Source of the DNA: Pisaster brevispinus
Taxonomy: Eukaryota; Echinodermata; Asteroidea; Forcipulatida; Asteriidae
DNA: 64,000 bases
Direction: 5' to 3'
Assembly (NCBI GenBank): GCA_023634235.1
Contig: JAMKCF010000015.1
Coordinates: 7,722,087 to 7,786,086 of the forward strand
Both the position numbers and the translations under genes were made by a program. The notes beneath the pieces are model-generated. The model ran no database searches and was not told where the DNA came from. It worked only from the letters and a program-made list of their open reading frames with translations. Below, in pieces: positions 55,901 through 63,427 of this stretch. Every line of letters begins with the position of its first letter. Positions within the stretch are counted from its first letter, which is position 1.

Positions 55901-56165
55901 GTTTATAGAAATAAACAAGTGTGTCAAGGTCTCCACTCTACCACTATTGAATGAGTGTGTATTGTACACCACTGAACATTTTAAATCCATACGTAAATTA
56001 TATTGATGCCATGAAACATATTTAAAAGTCATAAAAACCCATGATGGTAAGGAAAAATCCCTAAACTTACGAAAAATTGTAGTCCTTCTTGTGCGACCGA
56101 AAAGTCCACCTTCCACTGCGACATTTCTTTTCTTTATGAGGGAAAATTCGTCGATACAACGCCAT
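37727..56165 (-). CDS. FNIP1: Folliculin-interacting protein (FNIP1/2 orthologue), 15 coding exons
   Basis: CDS = complement of 56071-56165, 48060-48183, 47062-47199, 46354-46511, 45995-46071, 45214-45288, 44642-44799, 43742-43948, 42857-43029, 42410-42527, 42236-42288, 40127-41764, 39122-39290, 38421-38624, 37727-37942; all phases agree, 1200 aa (human FNIP1 1166, FNIP2 1114). Family role: FNIP binds folliculin through longin/DENN modules, forming a RagC/D GAP at the lysosome that controls mTORC1 phosphorylation of TFEB/TFE3, and acts as an HSP90 co-chaperone. Hallmarks: [57 protein letters not shown] with [43 protein letters not shown], and a C-terminus [21 protein letters not shown] 546-residue Ser/Glu/Pro-rich insert is one exon. 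FNIP1 and FNIP2 split in vertebrates, so the symbol means the single ancestral gene. Confidence -1.
38421..38624 (-). CDS. FNIP1: FNIP exon 14
   Basis: 204 nt, 68 codons, encoding [40 protein letters not shown] and a helix ending RMPSDF. Matches human [21 protein letters not shown]. Confidence -1.
38818..39055 (+). repeat. Uninterrupted relative of the 6552-7105 repeat
   Basis: GGTTGTGCATTTACGTTTAT, CCTGAACAGTTAAAC, CAGTCTTTACAATTACAAAA and GAAAATAATGTAGGG in the same order. In the FNIP intron between exons 13 and 14. Confidence -1.
39122..39290 (-). CDS. FNIP1: FNIP exon 13 (start of C-terminal DENN part)
   Basis: 169 nt encoding [20 protein letters not shown] and [20 protein letters not shown] then [12 protein letters not shown]; human counterpart [22 protein letters not shown]. 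Acceptor CTCCTTTAG, donor GTAAGT. Confidence -1.
39325..39420 (-). repeat. 5'-truncated SINE tail
   Basis: TTTCTGGTAATGAAACCAAG and CCTGAGGAAACCTGTAAACA match the 3' tails of the SINEs at 41869-42209 and 46605-46966; the tRNA head is missing. Confidence -1.
39423..40050 (+). repeat. Minisatellite (TTAGGGATTATGGAGGATTT unit) in FNIP intron 12
   Basis: About 12 diverged units of 28-40 bp with TTTAGGGATTATGG and GGATTTATTGGTGTT. The array is interrupted by the TTAA-flanked element at 39472-39756. Confidence -1.
39472..39756. mobile_element. piggyBac-like MITE with TTAA target duplication
   Basis: 285 bp flanked by TTAA at 39468-39471 and 39757-39760. Terminal inverted repeats CACGTTGACTGC / GCAGTCGACGTG, with sub-terminal TCGTAG/CTACGA copies. 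TTAA duplication with such ends is the piggyBac hallmark. No transposase encoded. Confidence -1.
40127..41764 (-). CDS. FNIP1: FNIP exon 12 (large disordered insert)
   Basis: 1638 nt, 546 residues. It begins [20 protein letters not shown] and [17 protein letters not shown], then becomes Ser/Glu/Pro-rich. The motif [17 protein letters not shown] matches the conserved SESGLES of human FNIP1. The only Cys cluster seen is CPRREC; the CNC-YC-H zinc degron of human FNIP1 is not evident. A 12-C tract abuts the acceptor. Confidence -1.
41869..42209 (-). repeat. tRNA-derived SINE, antisense (second tail type)
   Basis: Tail TTTCTGGTAATGAAACCAAG, body CCATCCGAAGGACAAAGCAA, head complement CAAACCCACACTCTGC and CTTCTCGGCCACGACA. 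FNIP intron 11; same orientation as FNIP. Confidence -1.
42236..42288 (-). CDS. FNIP1: FNIP exon 11 (HPYNPLWAQ motif)
   Basis: 53 nt encoding [18 protein letters not shown], a hallmark FNIP segment. Acceptor TTAATTACAG, donor GTAAGT. Confidence -1.
42410..42527 (-). CDS. FNIP1: FNIP exon 10 ([10 protein letters not shown] motif)
   Basis: 118 nt encoding [20 protein letters not shown] then [18 protein letters not shown]; the [10 protein letters not shown] block is nearly identical to vertebrate FNIP. Confidence -1.
42598..42835. repeat. Dispersed repeat related to 47291-47478
   Basis: GTCAGTTTCCCTTGTGGGTT at the left, CATAAACCACAAGGAAAAGG near 42770-42789 (inverted), and AAAGTCGCACCCCCTTATGA ... 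AGATATTGACAAAATAGGGA, which recur in order at 47291-47478. Confidence -1.
42857..43029 (-). CDS. FNIP1: FNIP exon 9
   Basis: 173 nt encoding [40 protein letters not shown] and a helical stretch; matches human [23 protein letters not shown]. Donor GTGAGT. Confidence -1.
43075..43520 (+). mobile_element. LINE 3' relic (reverse-transcriptase C-terminus)
   Basis: Pieces [40 protein letters not shown] and [16 protein letters not shown] are the tail of an RTE/CR1-type non-LTR reverse transcriptase, frameshifted between blocks. In FNIP intron 8, antisense to FNIP. Confidence -1.
43742..43948 (-). CDS. FNIP1: FNIP exon 8 (core of longin/DENN module)
   Basis: 207 nt, 69 codons, encoding [40 protein letters not shown] and [17 protein letters not shown]. 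Acceptor TTGCAG, donor GTGAGT. Confidence -1.
44053..44560. repeat. Probable dispersed repeat
   Basis: Begins ATAACAATAACAACAGCATC and AATGCGCCTTTTCCAAAAG, resembling a SINE tail, followed by GATGGAGTTCCGGATTATTG-type sequence. No second copy in the window, so assignment is tentative. Confidence -1.
44642..44799 (-). CDS. FNIP1: FNIP exon 7 (TPFPSP / RRW motif)
   Basis: 158 nt encoding [20 protein letters not shown] and [20 protein letters not shown], parallel to human LITPFPSPNSS...YQRRWRRSQTTSLENGV. Donor GTAATG. Confidence -1.
45214..45288 (-). CDS. FNIP1: FNIP exon 6 (DSGVAS motif)
   Basis: 75 nt encoding [20 protein letters not shown] then GVAS, matching vertebrate HSNPMD...EDRDSGIARS. 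Donor GTAAGT. Confidence -1.
45342..45690 (+). repeat. tRNA-derived SINE (third subtype), FNIP intron 5
   Basis: Head GTTGTGGCCAAGCGGCCTAC, B box GGTTCGATTCC, body GAGCAAGGCACTAAACCATA and CTCTTAACCCGGGTGTATAA, tail GAAGCGCCTTGATCTAGC. Confidence -1.
45995..46071 (-). CDS. FNIP1: FNIP exon 5 (variable loop)
   Basis: 77 nt encoding [20 protein letters not shown] then PSESI. Low conservation, but splice sites and phase fit the neighbours. Confidence -1.
46098..46147 (+). repeat. Remnant of the AGGGTCATAGATTGGT-type element
   Basis: AATCAGCATTACGTAGACAA then ACCAATCTATGACCCTAACT; only the terminal 50 bp remain, about 27 bp upstream of the FNIP exon 5 acceptor. Confidence -1.
46354..46511 (-). 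CDS. FNIP1: FNIP exon 4 ([13 protein letters not shown] motif)
   Basis: 158 nt encoding [40 protein letters not shown] and [13 protein letters not shown]; the closest match to human FNIP1 SSDANMLGEMMFGSVAMSY. Acceptor TTTAG, donor GTAAGT. Confidence -1.
46605..46966 (-). repeat. tRNA-derived SINE, antisense (second tail type)
   Basis: Tail TTTCTGGTAATGAAACCAAG, body CCAATCCGAAGGACAAAGCA, head complement CGAACCCACACTCTGCTGAT. FNIP intron 3. Confidence -1.
47062..47199 (-). CDS. FNIP1: FNIP exon 3
   Basis: 138 nt, 46 codons, Ser/Gly-rich ([40 protein letters not shown]), the variable loop before the LGEMMYGS motif. The acceptor (CATAACCAG) is assigned from phase and is the least certain boundary of the gene. 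Confidence -1.
47291..47478 (+). repeat. Body of a tRNA-Asn-headed dispersed repeat
   Basis: AAAGTCGCATCCCCTCATGG, CTTCCCATGTTGTATCGTAA and AAGATATTGACAAAATCAGG as at 42640-42835, with a CCCCCTCCCCCT run in the middle; the tRNA-like head follows directly. Confidence -1.
47479..47550 (+). repeat. tRNA-Asn(GTT)-like cloverleaf, probably a SINE head
   Basis: 72 nt that fold as a tRNA: 7-bp acceptor stem GGCTAGA/TCTAGTT (two G-U), D arm TAGCTGTGTTGGTAGAGC, anticodon arm CCGGCACGTTAATCCGG with GTT, T arm with GGTTCAAATCC. Position 33 is C, not the invariant U, and one pair is lost in the anticodon and T stems, so a functional tRNA is unlikely. Confidence -1.
47937..48020 (+). repeat. 24-bp tandem repeat, about 3 copies
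   Basis: Unit CTTTTGTTGTGCTTAGCTAC plus ATTC; the inner part TTGTGCTTAGCTAC matches the inside of the GGGCCCAATTTCATAG MITE family, so it may derive from one. Confidence -1.
48060..48183 (-). CDS. FNIP1: FNIP exon 2 (longin-type N-terminal module)
   Basis: 124 nt encoding [20 protein letters not shown] and [20 protein letters not shown]. About 7.9 kb of intron separates it from exon 1. Donor GTAAGA. Confidence -1.
48215..48340. repeat. Half of a GGGCCCAATTTCATAG-family MITE
   Basis: Keeps ACCGGTATCCTGCTCATTTC, GATAAGCAATATTTCTGCTT and AAGCAGCTCTATAAGGTTGA; the left terminal repeat is lost. Confidence -1.
49441..49624. mobile_element. GGGCCCAATTTCATAG-family MITE, FNIP intron 1
   Basis: GGGCCCAATTTCAATTCTCA at the left and GTAATTTGGCCC at the right; AAGCAGGATACCAGTTATAG inside, as in the copy at 138-332. 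Confidence -1.
49838..50032. repeat. Dispersed repeat, inverted copy at 60780-60962
   Basis: CATGTAACCTTTGTTTACAA, CCAGGGCATTTTCCTGACTG and ACAAGTTTTGAGTTGGCCCC; the reverse complements occur in order at 60780-60962. Confidence -1.
51152..51373. mobile_element. MITE with AGAGCTGCCAACT ends
   Basis: AGAGCTGCCAACTTTCCCTT at the left, GAAATGTTGGCAGCT at the right; inside ATAAACCAATCTTTCCATGT and CTCCCTGATTATGG. Second copy at 63236-63427. Confidence -1.
51409..51500. repeat. Array of the palindrome-like word TTGCGATGCAA
   Basis: Five occurrences of TTGCGATGCAA or the inverse GTGCATCGCAC within 92 bp, in both orientations. Contains a run ATTTGCGATGCAATTTGCGA. Confidence -1.
55360..55460. repeat. 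AT-rich simple repeat (ATAA/ATTA)
   Basis: AATAAATTAATTAATAAAT-type low complexity in FNIP intron 1. Confidence -1.
56071..56165 (-). CDS. FNIP1: FNIP exon 1 (start codon)
   Basis: ATG at 56165 in strong context (AAGATGG). It encodes [20 protein letters not shown] then [11 protein letters not shown](S), a basic N-terminus. Splicing to exon 2 rebuilds [12 protein letters not shown], matching the vertebrate FNIP start. Donor GTAAGT. Confidence -1.
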
Positions 56166-56339
56166 CTTGATGATATCATGGCCTTTGGGACACTTACATC
56201 TCTAAAAAGTGTGGTAGATATCTTTTAGGAAACATCTTCTCGTCTGCCATTGTCATGATTGGCAAAACAGTCTGACTTGTCATCACTATTTTTTACGAAA
56301 TTTCTAAACTCAATGTTTTGCATGCAACGTCGCGGTGAA

Positions 56340-56347
56340 TCACATGA
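56340..56347. promoter_or_regulatory. M-box/CLEAR-like MiT-TFE site upstream of FNIP
   Basis: TCACATGA, the reverse complement of the M-box TCATGTGA, followed by a CGTGG core, about 175 bp upstream of the FNIP ATG. FLCN and FNIP2 are known TFEB/TFE3 targets in vertebrates and FNIP restrains those factors, so the position fits feedback control. An 8-mer can also occur by chance. Confidence -1.
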
Positions 56348-57216
56348 CGTGGGTGATTGTAGTGTGGGGGGGGGTGCGGTAGTCTGCACACTCAATGCTA
56401 CGAATCATACACCGTTATATTTTCACTTATAGCGTCATGGTATAATACATTGAGTCTTTTCATTGAAGATTTATACCCAGACGTCTATTAGCATTATGTG
56501 TACTAAGGTGAGTCGCAGTACTAGTAGGAACCACCCTAGTGGTAGTCACGAGACATCCTTGTGATGTGAAGGTCGAATTTTTAACCAAACACTTTTAATT
56601 AGCCGCACCACATAATATGATTGTCAAAGTAATTTCCTGTTCTGAACTGACTTGCTCTAGACAAGGCTCTAATCATTTTTTCCTCCTAAACCACATGGAA
56701 AAGGATTGCAAAATGTCGCCTAATTTTCAACTTTTATGCAGTTTAATTGTCTGAGCATAGAATGGTCTGTGAGTGGGCAAAAGACAACTGGCTACCGTTT
56801 TGATGTTTAAGTATTGGGTTGAGGCAGGCACGTGCACGTGAGCGTGTGGTGTCCCCGACCAAAAGGTCATTAAAAATAGGAATAATTTATGGATAGCAAA
56901 CAAAATAAAAGTGAATAAATTATTTACAATTGCAATAGAAGAAAGCGAACCCCTTCCCCTTTTTAGTTCCCACGCAAAGTTTGTAACTATGTGGCTGTAA
57001 AAGCATTTCAAGAACTTATGAAAACTAGAGGATGAAAATTAAATCAAACAAATTTTAGTATTTACTCCCCTTAAAAAAAATGTAGCCTTTATTTTGCTAG
57101 ATCCAGTAACTGGGTTGCTGTACTCCTTAGTACTGGGTCTAATATTGTCACCACATGGCTTTGGGACAATAAATCGGCACAGCAGACAAGTGCACATTAT
57201 GGGACTTCCGTCAAGT

Positions 57217-57253
57217 TGCCCCCCCCCCCCCCGCCCCCCCCCCCCCGGCCCCC
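57217..57253. repeat. Poly-C/G tract
   Basis: About 30 C residues broken by single G or GG; its length in the assembly may be unreliable. Confidence -1.
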
Positions 57254-57568
57254 GGTGTGATCTTTTGTAGTGTGATAATAGCCAAAAGGTAAGCTGGGCA
57301 AACCCATCATGGTTTACAAATGCAGTCACCATTTATTTGATACAGAACATTTGGCAGAAATTGTAACCAATATAGTTTGATTTTCACATAATTTCATCAA
57401 TAAAAATTATCCTCGGTGTATCCCATAGGCCTATACCAAAAAAACATATAAACGTATAACAACCTGTCTGAAAATTATTATAGCACGTGTTTTTGTTAAA
57501 TGCTTGTGTTAATTGTAAAAGACCGGTAGGCCCACCATCGCTTGGTTTTATCCCAACATACCTAATAG

Positions 57569-57896
57569 GCAGGGCTCGAAATTAACGCTGGACCACAGGC
57601 ACGGGTCAGTGTTTTTAGCGTCGGGCCAGCAGAAACTCACAAACGGATAAGCCCGTCGGTCTTGTGTTTTTCCAATTTAATAATAATAGGCTACCTCATT
57701 GTGTAATATTTTTGTGACAAAATGTTGACTTGCTGATAAATATCTTTCAATTCTCTTCAGTATCGAAGTGCTACACATAAGACAAAGGAGATAGATTTTC
57801 TCTTAGTGCTTGTTCAACTCATTTTGATTCTGGTCTTGTAAAATAAATTCTGGTCCAGTTAAAAATTTTGAGCTACAAGCCCTGCAGTCTTGTGGA
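57569..57896. mobile_element. MITE with CAGGGCTCGAAATTAAC ends
   Basis: GCAGGGCTCGAAATTAACGC at the left; AAATTTTGAGCTACAAGCCC (TGC) at the right is the degenerate inverted end. Relative of 25036-25322. Confidence -1.
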
Positions 57897-58679
57897 TATT
57901 TCCCCCAAATTAGAGCCCTGCCTAAAATAACAAATCTGTGAAAATTGGGCTCAATTGGTCATCGAAGTTGCAAGAAAATTATCATGATAGAAACAAAAAG
58001 TGTTGCATAGAATTTGTGCGCTTTCAGATGCCTGAGAAAGGGTTCATGAGTGAAAATTACCGATCTTTCTCTAACTTCAAAGGGTGGTTTCTAACAATGC
58101 TTTGTAATATCAACGGCTCTCCAGTGCTCTTTACCAACTATAGTTCATGGTCATTAACTTGTGGAATAAAGTTGCCTTTAAAGTCATTGTTGTTGCGCAA
58201 CAACTGGGCCAGCCGCCACGGCGGCGGCCCGGTGTCATCCGCAAAAGTCGACCAAGCGACGCATGTGACGAAAAACATTTTGAAAAGTTAAGATGGTCAC
58301 ATCGAGGTGAGTCAACGTCACGGAAGTGGCATATCATTTTGAGTCACTAAGAACAGTCACGTAGTGCATGCAGCGATCATTACCGCTGTGTCCCATAGTC
58401 ACTTGGATTATCAAACATTGCAATACATTGATTCTCATCAAAACATGTACAAAATATTTTTAAACAGCTGATTATAAATAGGCCTATCCCCCAGGGTTTG
58501 GCTATGGTTTGGCGCCAAATGCGCCACAAATTCTCGCAGGCTTCATCTGCTGAGTGTTCCCCTACCCCTCAACAAACTGTTATTTTCTACCCAACATTGT
58601 TACAACATCTTTTTATGTTATCCTGAAAACAATAATAATACAAACTTTGGCGAGCGTCTTTGGCTGTGGCTTTTGCAAT

Positions 58680-58955
58680 AGATTCAAATGTGCGTTCTTG
58701 TATACACGACACATCCTTGCATGCCGTAGCCGCTCTGCGGCGAGACACTCGCCGCCGTACCTCTATTCAAACCATCCGACGATCGACCGGTAAATATCAA
58801 GGCCGCCCTCTCGTGATCATCATTGAAAAAACATAATCGTACACACACACACACGAAAGACACGGCACAGCAGCAGCCAGCCAGAAGCGGACCGCTAAAC
58901 CAGATTGACAGAGGAGCTGTGGTCACTTTTCGTCGTCCTTTTCGAGTTCAGTTGG
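58680..58955 (+). other. Possible CpG-rich first (non-coding) exon of a rightward gene
   Basis: CpG-dense sequence (GCCGCTCTGCGGCGAGACAC and around) in an otherwise AT-rich region, then a CA run, then a strong donor TTCAGTTG|GTGAGT at about 58954. No long coding frame. It resembles a 5' UTR exon with its promoter, with the body of the gene beyond the window, but no downstream exon was recognised up to 64000. Weak support. Confidence -1.
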
Positions 58956-60779
58956 TGAGTAATTTTAAGAGAAACAGCTTACAGTAATTCAAATACAATC
59001 TTTCTTATTTTAATTAAGTTTTGTAGTCCTAAAACAGACCAACAGTTCCGAACGAGTATCATGTTGCTTGTCAACTGCACCCGTTTAGTGAAAAATAACA
59101 ACCCATTTTGCGGTGCACACAGTCTCACCACACGTCACGTGTGGTTCTGGTTGAGTGATAGAGAACCATACCAACGAAAATCCTGCATGCCTTATCTTCT
59201 TGCATAATGTATGGACTTATAAACTGCTCTTATTAGGTTTGTGTTGTTGGACACAAATTGAATTTTGGCGGAAAACTTGAAAACTTAAATTTTAAACTTG
59301 ATTTTCAAAAATGTTGGACTTTGACCACCTCAGTCGGCTTGATCAAGCTCACACGCACAGTCAATGGTCATTTACTCATTGTAGTTAGTATTGAGCTTGT
59401 TTATAACTCTGACCAGGACTTCCTGACTATTGACCATGGTTGGACTTGTCAAGCCTGGGCACAATTTTGTAAGTAAAGCCTGTAAGTGTAAGCAGATGTT
59501 CGGCCATATTATTAATGCAGAATTTCTATATGTAAATTTTCATAAAAACTGCTAACCATTACATGTATAAGCAAAGTAAAAGGTGCGCGAATAACTGTAA
59601 AGTAGATGAGTGAAGCATTATTGCAAATCCATTGTGAACGAGCACATGCGCTGTTAAATCTCATTCGTTTATGAAGTATTGTCATTGCTTACACGTTTTT
59701 TTTCTGCTATTTGATAAAATGATAGTATAAGCACAAAAACTTGCTTCCTGGTACAATGGGCACCTACGTCAACTGACTTTAGGTGGCTATACTTATCCCA
59801 CACATCTACACACTGGTCCCGAATAAAAGAGCAAAACATACTAAACCATAACTCACGTTTTGTTTATATCCCACAACTATGAAACTTTATTCTACACACG
59901 CTACAGCTAGCATTAGAAGCATTCTCTCCTCAGTCATACTTACATCGACAAATTATCAAAATCAGAAATTTTATATCGAAATATAAAGCAATCCATCCTC
60001 AGGTCTGCACAGCCATGTGCAAAGCTCCCATTCAAGCCTGTGCCTGACCTGTCAATCAACTCTTTTTTAATAATTTTGAAATTTTCTCTGTAACATTTTG
60101 CTAAGAAATATGTATCTAAAAAAAGAGAAATTATAAACAAGAAAGCTGACATCTTGTGAAATTTTAAAGCAGTTTGATTGAAAACCCTGAAGGTGGGAGA
60201 CTTTCTCTGGCACTTGCCAATCACACAAACCATCCCCATTGTACTTTGCACTGAGCATTAGCCTCAGTTCAAGGCAGTTACTCACTGCCGTCATTAGTGG
60301 GTGCTCTCTCAAGACCAACCGCGAAGGTCTTGGTCTTGGAACCAGCCTGGGACCAAGACTAATGTGCAATGTGCGCGCCTTCTCAGTCATTGATTTGAGC
60401 ATTCCAGTGAGAACTGCCATACATTACATCAACAACACAAATTAAAACTCACTAATTAAAACACATTACACGACTTTCCACAGATTATTTTGAAAATGAA
60501 TAAATAAATAAATAAATAAATTTAACTAAAAAATCACTCACTTTTTGAATTGTCTTTGTATGACTAAGTGTGGTGCTACAAGAAAATAAAAAAATATGTT
60601 CATATTACTAAAATAAGTATTTCAAAGATATTTGTATGGATGGTACACTTCAACAGTATAGAACATGTAACCTATGAGCCTGGACTTCCTGAAGACCTGA
60701 TTTGTACATAGCTCAATGGAAAAAAAACATGTCTGATGTTTTTATGGATAAATATTGCTTTGTATCAACGTTTGATATG

Positions 60780-60962
60780 AAGAAAGGTGGCACATCTCAA
60801 AACTTGTTCAGCTGTTATTTTTAGATTTTTTTTGAACGTATGAGGAAATTATGACACAAACTATCAAACTTCCCATATGACCTGTGTAGTATCTTGCCCG
60901 CCAGGAAATGCCCCGGATTGTACAGTGTCACTCTTTTTGTAAACAAAGGTAACATGGACTAT
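60780..60962. repeat. Inverted copy of the 49838-50032 repeat
   Basis: GCCAGGAAATGCCCCGGATT, GTAAACAAAGGTAACATGGA and CATCTCAAAACTTGT are the reverse complements of blocks in the other copy. Confidence -1.
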
Positions 60963-62084
60963 ACAAAGAAGTTTGATATATGCAGGTAGATCATGAATGC
61001 TACCTGTTTGTTTTCCTAAACAAGGTACAAGGTTCAAAGTTCAAGGTTCATATATGTATTTTCCACAAAATAGTAAATGACTATATCGATCAAAAGAGAT
61101 CAATACATCCTTACAGTACAGATTCCAAGAACTACATGCAAACAAATACGACACTGACACTGCAGAGGGATCCATTTTTGTTGTTGAAGCAGAGCTAGTA
61201 GTTTGTGAAATTGTATTTGTTGCGGCTCAACTGTCACATTTCTTACCAAATGCAGCTGATGTGCGCATGCATCGTATGATCCATCTGTAATCAATCGTGG
61301 AGTAACATTTCAAAAACAATGCCTGAAAAATAAAAATTCATGCTGATCAACAAAGTGTTATAGCGCCACCATGTGGCAGCAATGGACAGTTTCATTGGTT
61401 GTGATTATTCATGTCGTTTAAAAAAAACCTGCAGAGAGGGCCTCTGTCAGCCCGTACTGACATAAGTATTTCCATTGTCTTAACCACGTCGCACACACTG
61501 GTCAGCTCATGCTATGCTGGACCAAGAGAGGGGTGTCAATCAATAGGGGTCAATAATTAGATTAGGAGGGGGGCAGTGACATAACTTTGCCAGCATCCTT
61601 TGTGTACAAATTGGGTATGTCAATCGTCAATGGTAGATTGAACTAAATTGTAGTACCTAATTAATTAAGCAAACTAATAAGGTTGAATTAACCCAGGCAA
61701 AACCTGAACATGTAAATGACACACTTAGATAAGAAAATGAAACCCTCTTAACTTACGGAATATCTTGGAGGCACGTACTGACAACATCCACCATGATTGT
61801 ACCACAGGGGCAGTGCAACCAAGCAGGCCCTTCGCTTGAGGGTTGTAAATTCTATTGCATCAAATATAATGATAGAAGTAAATAATACAATTCTGGAAAA
61901 ATGAAATGAACGTGACTTTTGGATTCTTATTTTTATGAGCTGCAAGTCCTGGATGCTAATTGGACTGGCTTGTCAAGTTTACACACAGACTCTCCTGGAT
62001 TAGGGATACCCACAAAACACAGGCAGACAGTGGTAGAGTTTGAACAAGAATTGGGATTTGGGAAATGCTGTATTTATAGCATCC

Positions 62085-62345
62085 AGGGCTCACCCTTAAC
62101 ACTGGCCCAACATACATTGTCTAGTAAAACTGTTGTAGGCCTTGTTCTCTCAAAGCCTTGCTCTCTCAAAGATGAATTTCCAGGCCTGCTACTTGTTTGA
62201 AATGCTCATATTTCGGATGTGAACAATAAATTTTAAAATGTGTTAACTTGTTTTTGAGTTTATGAATGTCTTCATTTGACTGCTAAACAGGTTGTGATCG
62301 CTATCATTCTCAGAAAAGATACATTTATGACAATAGATAGCTTTT
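62085..62345 (+). repeat. Second copy of the 10310-10560 repeat
   Basis: GGGCTCACCCTTAACACTGG, TTTTTGAGTTTATGAATGTC and an inserted CTCTCAAAGATGAATTTCCA block typical of the AGGCCTGGAATTTCA MITE. Confidence -1.
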
Positions 62346-62394
62346 AAAGCGTTAGGCTCGGCATCATAACAAAGGGTTGGGGGAGATGTGTGTG

Positions 62395-62805
62395 AGTTTG
62401 TTTTCACATTCAAACCGGGGACCTATAACAAAAGAGGACAATAGGGTCCCCGGTTGGGTAAAGGTCCCCAGTTAGAAATTGTGTACAAAACCAATGGGAG
62501 CTGTTGCCAAAAAGTTAGAGTCCAAACAAAAGAGGGACAATAGGAGGTCCCCGATTGGAGGTGTTTACACACTTGTGTGCGTGCGTGTGTGTGTGTGTGT
62601 GGGGGGGGGGGGGGGAGTTTGTTTTCACATTCAAACCGGGGACCTATAACAAAAGAGGACAATAGGGTCCCCGGTTGGGTAAAGGTCCCCAGTTGGAAAT
62701 TGTGTACAAAACCAATGGGAGCTGTTGCCAAAAAGTTAAAGTCCAAACAAAAGAGGGACAATAGGAGGTCCCCGATTGGAGGTGTTTACACACTTGTGTG
62801 AGTGT
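62395..62805 (+). repeat. 221-bp tandem duplication
   Basis: Two direct copies starting at 62395 and 62616 (AGTTTGTTTTCACATTCAAA), nearly identical over about 190 bp (two substitutions noticed: TTAGAAATT/TTGGAAATT, TTAGAGTCC/TTAAAGTCC). The junction is a (GT)n-(G)n tract. Confidence -1.
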
Positions 62806-63235
62806 GTGCACCTGAAAATTATGGTTTCTGTTAACCAATCCACATCTATGTCCCTTTGTTTTTAGCTATTTTGTCATCTTACTGTTAGTGATTCTTTTTT
62901 TTTCTTCTCGTTAAAGTGGAGCTGTACAGCTCCATTCACTTAATTTCTCGCACAAAAAAACCCCCCAAAACACAGTTTTACTTGAACAAATTAACAATAA
63001 ACTACAATATTTACAATTGGGAGGTTAAAAGTTTAGTGTATATTAAATGAAGACATCGAATCAAACAATGAACTGACAAGTTCTACGAATGTAACTAGAA
63101 ACAAAATCTTAAGTGATCATCTTGAACACAACAAAGTGCACTATTGCGACAACATCAAATATTGCTAGTAATTGTATTTGTACTGCTGTTGGTAATGTGC
63201 TTTGGCATATGGAAATATACGATATCAATGTTCCA

Positions 63236-63427
63236 GAGCTGCCAACTCTCCCTGATTCTGCAGAAAGTTGCCTGAAAATAAACCAATCATTCCATGTTCT
63301 ACTGAACAAACTTGAAGATCTCTCTGATTATGCTAACTATTTCCTTATTGTGTTGAATGTACTTCTAAATATCGCCCTGATTGTTGTGCAAAATCTCCCT
63401 GATTGCAAGATGCAAATGTTGGCAGCT
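63236..63427. mobile_element. Second AGAGCTGCCAACT MITE
   Basis: AGAGCTGCCAACTCTCCCTG at the left and CAAATGTTGGCAGCT at the right; about 192 bp. The overlapping 143-codon open frame (63113-63544) is a by-product of this repeat. Confidence -1.

Larger units (their letters stand above)
48184..56070. other. FNIP intron 1 (about 7.9 kb)
   Basis: Contains several repeats (48215-48340, 49441-49624, 49838-50032, 51152-51373, 51409-51500, AT-rich 55360-55460). An open frame 52935-53168 on the plus strand encodes 77 basic residues of no recognised family. No additional FNIP exon is needed, since phases join directly across the intron. Confidence -1.

Noticed and set aside
55877..56179. 100-codon minus-strand frame starting at the upstream ATG 56179
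   Set aside because: It runs through the exon 1 donor into intron; joining the other frame to exon 2 rebuilds the conserved FNIP start.
62423..62761. 112-codon minus-strand frame with an internal protein repeat
   Set aside because: Produced by the 221-bp tandem DNA duplication.
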